DNA of 64,000 bases from contig JBLNCP010000029.1 of assembly GCA_050260775.1 (NCBI GenBank), forward strand, positions 80,503-144,502, read 5' to 3'. Shown piece by piece: positions 54,468 to 62,326 of the stretch. A program made the translations under genes and the position numbers. Position 1 is the stretch's first letter; every line of letters begins with the position of its first letter. This stretch comes from CALABS01 sp050260775 (GTDB taxonomy: Bacteria; Pseudomonadota; Alphaproteobacteria; Rhodospirillales; Magnetospirillaceae). The notes under the pieces were generated by a model. The model was not told the origin of the DNA, did no database searches, and was given only the letters and a program-made list of their open reading frames with translations.

Positions 54468-55232
54468 TCAGAACGGAAGGATCACGTCGAGGATCTGCTG
54501 GCCGTAGCGCGGCTGGGTGACGTCGCTGGCGACGCCGCGGCCGCCGTAGTAGATGCGCGCCTCGGCGATCTTGTCGTAGGTGACGGTGTTGGACGAGCTG
54601 ATGTCCTCGGGGCGGATGATGCCCTGGATCGAGAGCTCGCGGAGTTCGTAGTTCACCCGGATCTCCTGCTTGCCCGAGATCACCAGGTTGCCGTTGGGCA
54701 GCAGCTGGGTGATCACCGCCGCGATGTTGACGGTCATGCTCTCGGTGCGGCCGGTCTTGCCGGAATTCTTGTTGTTGCTGGTGCCGGTGAGGTCGACCAG
54801 CGCGGCCGGATTGACGCTGTTGGGCAGGACCTTGTTCATGCTGGTCTCGAAGCCCATCAGGTTGTTGATGCCGGCGCCCTCGGAGGCGTCGCGTTTGCGC
54901 TCCAGGGTGCTTTCGAAGCTGGCGTTCTCGTTGTTGATGGACACCGAGACGGTGAGGATGTCGCCGACGTCCTTGGCGCGCTGGTCCTTGAAGAAGGCGC
55001 GCGAGCCCTGGCGCCACAGCGAGTTGGCGTTCTGCGGCGGCGCCGAGGCCTGCGGCATCGGCATGCTGACCGGCTGGTAGTTGGGCTTCTGGGTCGGGTT
55101 CTGGATCGCCGAGACCTGCGGGCCGGAGCCGACCTCGGACATGCGGGTGAGCGCATTGCAGGCCGACAGCGAGCCCATGGCGGCGACCATGGCGACGGTC
55201 CGGAACAGCTGGGTGGTGGCGCGGGTGGTCAT
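54468..55232 (-). CDS. flgH: Flagellar L-ring protein FlgH
   Basis: A 254-residue outer-membrane lipoprotein forming the flagellar L-ring. The signal ends in lipobox SLSAC with the lipidated Cys near residue 25. Conserved segments: NSLWRQGSRAFFKDQRAKDVGDILTV, ESMTVNIAAVITQLLPNGNLVISGKQEIRVN and the closing ELRELSIQGIIRPEDISSSNTV and YGGRGVASDVTQPRYGQQILDVILPF. It is last in the leftward flgF-flgG-flgA-flgH operon, 11 bases after flgA. Confidence 0.95.
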   Translation of the reverse strand: MTTRATTQLFRTVAMVAAMGSLSACNALTRMSEVGSGPQVSAIQNPTQKPNYQPVSMPMPQASAPPQNANSLWRQGSRAFFKDQRAKDVGDILTVSVSINNENASFESTLERKRDASEGAGINNLMGFETSMNKVLPNSVNPAALVDLTGTSNNKNSGKTGRTESMTVNIAAVITQLLPNGNLVISGKQEIRVNYELRELSIQGIIRPEDISSSNTVTYDKIAEARIYYGGRGVASDVTQPRYGQQILDVILPF

Positions 55233-55243
55233 GGCCGTTCCCC

Positions 55244-56197
55244 TTAGTTGGTCAGCATGGTCGGGCCGGCGAAGGCGACCGAGGCGGTGCCCGGGCCCTC
55301 GACCTTGGCGTCGATCGTGCGCTTGGTCTGCAGGTTGGTGACGCGGATGACGTCGCCGCGGCCGCCGTCTTCCATGGCCTTGCCCTGGGCGGTCAGCTGC
55401 ATGAACGGGGTCTTGAGCACCAGCGTCACATTGGAATTGCGTGCGACGAGCACCGGGCGCTGCAGCTCGCTGGTGCGCACCGGCACACCCTGGCGGATCT
55501 GGAAGCGGGGCTCGAGCCCGACCAGCTGGGTCGGGTCGGTGACCACCTCGCGGCGCACCATTTCCTCGCGCACGTCGATCCAGTCGATGTCGCGCTCGGC
55601 GATGACGTCGCCGCGGCCCATGGCGTGCTTGAGCACCGGCACGCGGCTGGTGGTGAAGACGCGGCCGCTGACCTTGACCCGGGTCGCGGTGGGGCTGCCG
55701 GCCGGCACCTCGACCAGGGCGGTGTAGCGGTTCATGCGGCGGTCGAGCACCAGGTCGCGCACCGCCACGGTGGCGGGCGAACCGGCGGGGATCACGATGT
55801 TGAGCGCCGAACGGTTGGTGACGTCGAAGTCGGACTGGGGCGGCAGCCCCTCCATCTGCAGCGCCTCGCGGAGCTCGGTGTCGATGATCCGGGGATCGAC
55901 GGTCTGGCCGGCGCGCTCGACCACGATGCGGTCGAAGGCGGTGTTGGGGTGCCAGTCGACGCCGTAGGCGGCGGCGGCGGCCGACAGCCAGCGGGCCTCC
56001 AGCGTGATGCGCTTGCCCGGCTGCGGCGCGGCGGCGATGGGGGTCTCGGCCTTGTCGCCGAGATTGTCCCAGAGGTCGCCCAGCTTGATCAGGTCGCCCT
56101 CGATGGCGGCGGCGGACTTGAGCTGGGCCGGCAGGCCGGCCGCCCAGGCGGGCGCCGCGGCGAGCAAGAGGACGAGAGCGAGGAGGAAGCGCTTCAT
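55244..56197 (-). CDS. flgA: Flagellar P-ring assembly chaperone FlgA
   Basis: A 317-residue periplasmic chaperone for P-ring (FlgI) assembly. A signal peptide (residues 1-19, ending AWA) precedes an N-terminal domain and a SAF domain (about 195-255, VPVLKHAMGRGDVIAERDIDWIDV), and the ending MEDGGRGDVIRVTNLQTKRTIDAKVEGPGTASV is typical. ATG 56197 has GAGG at seven bases; GTG 56209 overlaps the flgG stop and is less likely. Third in the operon, in the common flgF-flgG-flgA-flgH order. Confidence 0.92.
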   Translation of the reverse strand: MKRFLLALVLLLAAAPAWAAGLPAQLKSAAAIEGDLIKLGDLWDNLGDKAETPIAAAPQPGKRITLEARWLSAAAAAYGVDWHPNTAFDRIVVERAGQTVDPRIIDTELREALQMEGLPPQSDFDVTNRSALNIVIPAGSPATVAVRDLVLDRRMNRYTALVEVPAGSPTATRVKVSGRVFTTSRVPVLKHAMGRGDVIAERDIDWIDVREEMVRREVVTDPTQLVGLEPRFQIRQGVPVRTSELQRPVLVARNSNVTLVLKTPFMQLTAQGKAMEDGGRGDVIRVTNLQTKRTIDAKVEGPGTASVAFAGPTMLTN

Positions 56198-56205
56198 GGC
56201 CGGCC

Positions 56206-56991
<786 letters not shown>

Positions 56992-57018
56992 TGCTTCATC
57001 TCCTCCAGGGGGCCGCTA

Positions 57019-57753
57019 TCAACCGCGCGGGATCAGCACGTCGATGGCCTTCATCTGGCGCTCGTGCTCGTAGTCGATCATCTTCTGCATGGACTGGTAC
57101 TCGTGCAGCAGCTGGGTCATCTTGGTGACCTCAACCACCGGCTGCACGTTGGACTCCTCCATCATGCCCTGCACGATCTCCGGGCGGGCGACGGTCTCGG
57201 GGTCCTGGGTGGTCTCGTACAGGCTGTCGCCCGCCTTGCGCATGTCCTGGTCGTTGGCGAAGCGCACCACCTTGAGCCGGGCGACGACGCCGTTCTCGGT
57301 GGAGACCGTGCCGTCGGTGGCGACCTGGATGTCGCTTTCGTTGGGGGCCAGGATGACCGGCTGGTCGTTCTGGTCCATCAGGGCGAAGCCCTGGCTGTTG
57401 ACCAGCATGCCGGCCTCGTCGAGGCGGAAGTGGCCGTTGCGGGTGAAGCGCATGCCGGCCTGGGTCTCGACCTGGAACCAGCCGTCGCCATGGATGGCGA
57501 AGTCGAGCGGGTTGTCGGTCTTGGTCAGCGGGCCCTCGCGGGTGTCGCGCAGCAGCCCGACGTCCTGGACGAACGACAGCTTGCCGCCGGTGGCGCGGTC
57601 GCTCGAACGGGTGTTCATCAGGTATTCGCGGAACATGGTGGACTCGCCCTTGTAGGCGGGCGTGTTGGCGTTCGCCATGTTGTTGGCGATCACCTCCAAC
57701 TGCCGCCAGAGGGCGGTCTGCCGCGAAAGTGCGATGTAGGACGTGTTTTCCAT
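57019..57753 (-). CDS. flgF: Flagellar proximal rod protein FlgF
   Basis: A 244-residue rod protein paralogous to FlgG. It starts MENTSYIALSRQTALWRQLEVIANNMANANTPAYKGE and shows GDGWFQVETQAGMRFTRNGHFRLDEAGMLV, ending in MTQLLHEYQSMQKMIDYEHERQMKAIDVLIPRG. ATG 57753 is used; upstream in-frame residues to 57810 do not resemble the family. First in the leftward operon and divergent from fliL. Confidence 0.93.
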   Translation of the reverse strand: MENTSYIALSRQTALWRQLEVIANNMANANTPAYKGESTMFREYLMNTRSSDRATGGKLSFVQDVGLLRDTREGPLTKTDNPLDFAIHGDGWFQVETQAGMRFTRNGHFRLDEAGMLVNSQGFALMDQNDQPVILAPNESDIQVATDGTVSTENGVVARLKVVRFANDQDMRKAGDSLYETTQDPETVARPEIVQGMMEESNVQPVVEVTKMTQLLHEYQSMQKMIDYEHERQMKAIDVLIPRG

Positions 57754-58023
57754 TTCTCGAAGCCCGTCTGCCGAAGCCTTGCGCCGGAACTGTTGCACGG
57801 GGCGTGCCAACCGGGTCGGTGCGGGAGAAATGGCGGAAATCCTGGGGTCGGCCCGATCGGGGCAGGTCGAAAGGCAGGCCTTGCCGGGCAGTTATTGCCG
57901 GCCTGGCGCCGGGTTGGTATCAAGGACGCCACCCGATGGATGCCAGGGGTTCAACCTTCTGTTAACCGCGCGGGGGTACCTTCAGGATCGAATTCGTGCG
58001 GCCGGTGCCGCAGGCGGGGGATC

Positions 58024-58560
58024 ATGGCAGAAGACCTGGAAGAGGATTTCGACGAGGCCGAGGGCTCGGATGAGCTGTCCGAAGGCGCGCCGTCCAAGAA
58101 ACTGCCGATCAAGAAGATCCTGATCATCGTGCTGCCGATCCTGCTGCTGGTCGGCGCCGGGGCGGGCCTGTATTTCACCGGCGTGCTCGACATGATCATG
58201 GGCAAGGGCGGCCACGAGCAGGCCGCCGCCCCGGAAAAGCCGAAGACCATCCAGCCGGCCGTGTTCATGGACCTGCCCGAGATGCTGGTCAACCTGCAAA
58301 GCCCCGGGCGCAAGCAGGCGTTCCTCAAGATCCGCGTCGCGCTGGAGCTGCAGGAGCCGACCGACCAGCCCAAGATCGAGCAGGTGATGCCGCGCATCGT
58401 CGACGCCTTCCAGGTCTACCTGCGCGAGCTGCGCGTCGAAGACCTGCAGGGGGCCGCCGGCATGCATGCCCTGCGTGAGGAATTGCTCACTCGCGTCAAC
58501 GCGGCGGTCAAGCCGGTCAAGGTCAACGACGTTCTGTTCCGCGAAATGCTGGTCCAGTAA
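58024..58560 (+). CDS. fliL: Flagellar basal-body protein FliL
   Basis: A 178-residue FliL, an inner-membrane protein near the stators that supports motor torque. An acidic N-terminus (about 25 residues) precedes one membrane helix (about residues 31-52) and a periplasmic domain with VFMDLPEMLVNLQSPGRKQAFLKIRVALEL and the final RREELLTRVNAAVKPVKVNDVLFREMLVQ-like helix. It starts the rightward fliL-fliM-DUF6468-motE-cheY-cheZ set; fliM begins 12 bases later. Confidence 0.93.
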   Translation: MAEDLEEDFDEAEGSDELSEGAPSKKLPIKKILIIVLPILLLVGAGAGLYFTGVLDMIMGKGGHEQAAAPEKPKTIQPAVFMDLPEMLVNLQSPGRKQAFLKIRVALELQEPTDQPKIEQVMPRIVDAFQVYLRELRVEDLQGAAGMHALREELLTRVNAAVKPVKVNDVLFREMLVQ

Positions 58561-58572
58561 GGGCTTATCCGG

Positions 58573-59751
58573 ATGGCGATGGAAGACGAAGGCGGCGGCA
58601 CCCGCTCCTCAGAGGACGAAGAGGCCCTGATGAAGGAGTGGGCCGCCATGGCCGGAGGCGACGACGCCGGTGGCGGTGGTGGCGGCGGTGGCGGCGGCGA
58701 GGAAGGCGATGCCATGGCCGCCGAGTGGGAGGCCATGCTGGGGGCCGGCGACGGCGGTGACGGCAACGCCGTCGATGCCATGCCCAAGGACTCGACCCGC
58801 GTCCTCAATCAGGACGAAATCGACTCGCTGCTCGGCTTCGACGACGACCACGGGCGCGGCGACGACAAATCCGGCATCCAGGCCATCCTCAATTCGGCGC
58901 TGGTCTCGTACGAGCGCCTGCCCATGCTGGAGGTGGTGTTCGACCGCCTCGTGCGCATGATGTCGACCTCCATGCGCAACTTCACCTCGGACAACGTCGA
59001 GGTGTCGCTCGACAACATCCTGTCGCTTCGTTTCGGCGACTACCTGAACTCGATCCCGCTGCCGGCGATGCTGGCGGTGTTCAAGGCCGAGGAATGGGAC
59101 AATTTCGGCCTACTCACCGTCGATTCCTCGCTGATCTACTCCATCGTCGACGTGCTGCTCGGCGGCCGGCGCGGCACCGCGGCCATGCGCATCGAGGGCC
59201 GCCCCTACACCACCATCGAACGCAACCTGGTCGAGCGCATGGTCCACGTCGTGCTGTCCGACCTGTCGGCGGCCTTCGACCCGTTGAGCCCGGTGACCTT
59301 CCGCTTCGACCGGCTGGAGACCAACCCGCGCTTCGCCACCATCTCGCGTCCCAGCAACGCCGCCATCGTCGCCAAGCTGAGGATCGACATGGAGGACCGC
59401 GGCGGCCGTCTCGAACTGATGCTGCCCTACGCGACCCTCGAACCGGTCCGCGAGCTGCTGCTGCAGATGTTCATGGGCGAAAAGTTCGGCCGCGACTCCA
59501 TCTGGGAAACCCACTTGGCCGAGGAGCTGTGGCTGACCCAGGTGCAGTTGGAGGCGGTGCTGGACGAGCAGGTCATGGGCCTGCGCGAGGTGCTGGGCTG
59601 GAAGGTCGGCTCGAAAATGATGCTCAACGCGACACCGCAATCCCCCATCGACCTGCGCTGCGGCGACATCCGCCTGTTCCGCGGCCGCATGGGGCGCAAG
59701 GGGCAGCACATCGCCATGCGCATCGACGAAAAATTCCGGAACAAGAGCTAG
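58573..59751 (+). CDS. fliM: Flagellar motor switch protein FliM with extended N-terminus
   Basis: A 392-residue switch protein of the C-ring. The usual CheY-binding peptide, here LNQDEIDSLLGFDD, begins only at residue 78 instead of near the start. Before it lies an acidic, Gly-rich extension with two related motifs, EEALMKEWAAMAG (Glu22-Trp23) and AMAAEWEAMLG (Glu51-Trp52), separated by a run of ten Gly. After residue 95 the FliM CheC-like middle (RLPMLEVVFDRLVRMMSTSMRNFTSDNVEV, FGLLTVDSSLIYSIVDVLLGG) and the C-terminal SpoA domain are normal. The extension may bind CheY or another partner. Confidence 0.94.
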   Translation: MAMEDEGGGTRSSEDEEALMKEWAAMAGGDDAGGGGGGGGGGEEGDAMAAEWEAMLGAGDGGDGNAVDAMPKDSTRVLNQDEIDSLLGFDDDHGRGDDKSGIQAILNSALVSYERLPMLEVVFDRLVRMMSTSMRNFTSDNVEVSLDNILSLRFGDYLNSIPLPAMLAVFKAEEWDNFGLLTVDSSLIYSIVDVLLGGRRGTAAMRIEGRPYTTIERNLVERMVHVVLSDLSAAFDPLSPVTFRFDRLETNPRFATISRPSNAAIVAKLRIDMEDRGGRLELMLPYATLEPVRELLLQMFMGEKFGRDSIWETHLAEELWLTQVQLEAVLDEQVMGLREVLGWKVGSKMMLNATPQSPIDLRCGDIRLFRGRMGRKGQHIAMRIDEKFRNKS

Positions 59752-59761
59752 GACTGAGGCG

Positions 59762-60256
59762 ATGGACTGGAAGATCCTGCTCGACATCGTCGTCTCGGTG
59801 CTGCTCGTCGCCACCATCGGCTACGCGGTGATGCTGAACGCCCGCCTGACGGCGCTCAGGAAGAACCGCGACGACCTCGCCAAGATCATCGTCGCCTTCA
59901 ACGAGGCGACGGTGCGGGCCGAGGCCTCCATCCCCAAGCTCAAGAAAGCGGCCGAGGATGCCGGCAGCGGCCTGCAGGAGCGGGTCGAAAAGGCGCAGTC
60001 GCTGCGTGACGACATCGCCTTCATGATCGAGCGCGCCGACACCATGGCCAACCGTCTGGAGAATGCGGTGCGCTCGGCCCGGGCCGAGGTACGCCCGGCC
60101 AACGGCGCCCAGCAGGCCGCCCCGACGCCGCGCCTGGGAGCCCAGGGCGCCAAGCAGGCCACCGTGGCCGCCGCCGCCGCCGCCAGCGAGCTCGACGTCG
60201 ACGAGCGTTCCGAAGCCGAGCGCGAGCTGCTGCGCGCGCTGCAGTCGATGCGGTGA
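59762..60256 (+). CDS. DUF6468 flagellar-locus protein
   Basis: A 164-residue protein with one N-terminal membrane helix (about residues 4-25), a cytoplasmic or periplasmic coiled coil (LRKNRDDLAKIIVAFNEATVRAEAS to ERADTMANRLENAVRSARAE) and an Ala/Gln-rich tail ending in a charged helix. It matches the DUF6468 proteins placed between fliM and motE in Rhodospirillales. The function is unknown, but the fixed position suggests a motor-associated role. It begins 10 bases after the fliM stop. Confidence 0.8.
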   Translation: MDWKILLDIVVSVLLVATIGYAVMLNARLTALRKNRDDLAKIIVAFNEATVRAEASIPKLKKAAEDAGSGLQERVEKAQSLRDDIAFMIERADTMANRLENAVRSARAEVRPANGAQQAAPTPRLGAQGAKQATVAAAAAASELDVDERSEAERELLRALQSMR

Positions 60257-60264
60257 GGCGGGCC

Positions 60265-61023
60265 ATGGCCAAACCCAAGCAGAAATCCGCCAAGCCCAAG
60301 GCCGCCCCGCGCACGCCGTTCCTGCGCATCCTGCCGGCGCTGATCCTGGTCGCCGTCCTGATGCTGTCGGTGCGCGTCAACGACATCCGCAAGGGCATCC
60401 TGGAAGCCGGCACCGTCAATCTCGGCGGCGAGCTGCAGGCGCAGCAGCCGAAGTCGCGCCTGGCCGCGCCCCAGCCGTCGCCGCAGCAGCTGGCGCAGGC
60501 GCCGGGCGAGCAGCAGGCGCAGGGCGACAAGGGCAAGGACGCCCCGCCGGCCCCGACGCCCGTCGCGGCGCCGGTCGCCGAGCAGTCCAACCTGACCCAG
60601 ACCGAGATGGACGTGCTGCAGAAGCTGTCGGACCGGCGCGCCCTGCTGGATGCGCGGGAAAAGGACATCGAACGGCGGGAAGCGCTGCAGAAGGCGGCCG
60701 AAAGTCAGATTGAGCGCAAGATTTCAGAAATGAAAACTCTGCAGAGCACGATCGAAGGCCTGCTGAGACAGTACAACGACCAGGAAGACAACAAGATGCG
60801 CTCCCTGGTGAAAATCTACGAGAACATGAAGCCCAAGGAGGCCGCCAAGATCTTCGAGCAGCTCGACATGCCCATCATGCTGGACGTCGTCGAGCGCATG
60901 AAGGAGCAGAAGGTGGCTCCAATCCTGGCGGAAATGGATCCCTCCAAGGCTCGTGCGGTCACCTCGGAGCTGGCGCAGCGGCGTCAGATCCCCATTCCGA
61001 AACCGTCCGCCGGCGGCGGATGA
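60265..61023 (+). CDS. motE: MotE-family flagellar chaperone-like protein
   Basis: A 252-residue protein with an N-terminal membrane helix (about residues 24-42), a Pro/Gln/Ala-rich stretch, a long coiled coil (TEMDVLQKLSDRRALLDAREKDIERREALQKAAESQIERKISEMKTLQSTIEGLL) and a C-terminal MgtE_N-like domain (IYENMKPKEAAKIFEQLDMPIMLDVVERMKEQKVAPILAEMDPSKARAVTSELA). This architecture is MotE, the chaperone of MotC/MotB-type motility in alphaproteobacteria. ATG 60265 has GAGG upstream; GTG 60253 overlaps the previous stop. Confidence 0.85.
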   Translation: MAKPKQKSAKPKAAPRTPFLRILPALILVAVLMLSVRVNDIRKGILEAGTVNLGGELQAQQPKSRLAAPQPSPQQLAQAPGEQQAQGDKGKDAPPAPTPVAAPVAEQSNLTQTEMDVLQKLSDRRALLDAREKDIERREALQKAAESQIERKISEMKTLQSTIEGLLRQYNDQEDNKMRSLVKIYENMKPKEAAKIFEQLDMPIMLDVVERMKEQKVAPILAEMDPSKARAVTSELAQRRQIPIPKPSAGGG

Positions 61024-61149
61024 TTACAGTTTAACAGCGCACAGGTCCAAAAATGCCTTGCGCTATAGTGGTCGCCTATCTTAACTAGGAAAACTCGCGG
61101 CTTGGCGGGTTTCAGGTTCAGGCGGCTAGTGGTTCGAAGGAGCTGATTG

Positions 61150-61536
61150 ATGGCTGTCGACAAGAATATGAACGTCCTGATCGTGGACGATTACAAGACC
61201 ATGCTGCGTATCATCCGGAACCTGCTCAAGCAGCTCGGGTTCAACAACGTCGACGAAGCGACCGACGGATCGATGGCCCTGCAGATGCTGCGCGTCGGCA
61301 ATTACGGCCTCATCATCTCCGACTGGAACATGGAGCCCATGACCGGCCTGCAGCTTCTTCGCGAAGTGCGCGCCGATCCCAAGCTCAAGCCGATCCCCTT
61401 CATCATGGTGACCGCGGAGTCCAAGTCCGAGAACGTCATCGCGGCGAAGGAAGCGGGCGTGTCCAACTACATCGTCAAGCCTTTCAACGCCGAGACGCTG
61501 AAGACCAAGATGTCGAGCGTGCTGGGCGACTTCTGA
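61150..61536 (+). CDS. cheY: Chemotaxis response regulator CheY
   Basis: A 128-residue single-domain receiver of the CheY type. Acidic residues in LIVDDYKTMLRI, phospho-acceptor Asp58 in LIISDWNMEP, Thr in IMVTAES and Lys in YIVKPFNAETL are all present, and DWNMEPMTGLQLL is the classic CheY loop. It is preceded by AT-richer DNA (61025-61090) that could contain its own promoter. AAGGAG is seven bases upstream of ATG 61150. Phosphorylated CheY would bind the FliM encoded upstream. Confidence 0.94.
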   Translation: MAVDKNMNVLIVDDYKTMLRIIRNLLKQLGFNNVDEATDGSMALQMLRVGNYGLIISDWNMEPMTGLQLLREVRADPKLKPIPFIMVTAESKSENVIAAKEAGVSNYIVKPFNAETLKTKMSSVLGDF

Positions 61537-61571
61537 CGCCCGTGTTCGCCTCTGTGGGGGGAGGACCGGCC

Positions 61572-62213
61572 ATGGCGCCGAGGGGTATCGACAGGGACCT
61601 TGCCTTGCGCCTCGACGCCATCCGCCGTGATCACGGGGACACCGTCCAGGTCGACCAGATCGCCGAAGTGGTGCGGGCGGTGCTCGACACCATGACCGGC
61701 GACATCGACGCCGGCGACTTGCGCCTCTATCGCGAGATCGAGTCGCTGGCCGACTACATCCACGCCGCCAAGGCCGAAATCGCCGCCCTCAGGCCCGGCG
61801 AAATCAGCAGCGAGTTCATCGCCTCGGCGACCGACGAGCTCGACGCCATCGTCGGCGCCACCGAGGCGGCGACCAACTCCATCATGGACGCGGCCGAGCA
61901 CCTCGAAGCGCTGACGCCGGTGCTCGATTCCGAGGTCGCCGCGCGCCTGACCGAGCACACCACCGCCATCTTCGAGGCCTGCACCTTCCAGGACATCACC
62001 GGTCAGCGCATCACCAAGGTGGTGAAGATGCTGAAGGAGATCGAGGGCCGGGTGAACAGCCTGGTCAAGGCCTTCGGCGGCGAGACGGACTCGGCCGAGC
62101 CGAAGGCCGAGAAGGCGGTTCTCACGGACGAGGATCTCCTCAACGGTCCGCAGCTGCCCCAGACGGCGGCCGACCAGGCCGAGATCGACAGGCTGCTGGC
62201 GAGCTTCGACTAG
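61572..62213 (+). CDS. cheZ: Chemotaxis phosphatase CheZ (alphaproteobacterial type)
   Basis: A 213-residue helical protein that dephosphorylates CheY. The catalytic motif is TFQDITGQRITKVVKML, with Asp141 and Gln145 corresponding to the CheZ QDxTGQ site. The C-terminus AEIDRLLASFD matches the CheY-binding tail. The N-terminal part is a long helical hairpin. ATG 61572 has GGGGAGGA upstream; an in-frame GTG at 61542 is less likely. Its place directly after cheY supports the assignment. Confidence 0.92.
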   Translation: MAPRGIDRDLALRLDAIRRDHGDTVQVDQIAEVVRAVLDTMTGDIDAGDLRLYREIESLADYIHAAKAEIAALRPGEISSEFIASATDELDAIVGATEAATNSIMDAAEHLEALTPVLDSEVAARLTEHTTAIFEACTFQDITGQRITKVVKMLKEIEGRVNSLVKAFGGETDSAEPKAEKAVLTDEDLLNGPQLPQTAADQAEIDRLLASFD

Positions 62214-62326
62214 ACCCGATGGAGGACGATGGCGGAACGCGGGCGAGGGGAGCAGGCACGGCACCCGGGGACGTGTCCCCGCCGGCGGTCCTGCCCTGCC
62301 TTTCGCCTGCCTCCCCGGATGCGCCG

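Noticed and set aside
57840..57890. Possible sigma-54 promoter between flgF and fliL
   Set aside because: The GG and GC elements in AGGCAGGCCTTGCC are eight bases apart instead of ten, so the site would not fit the consensus.
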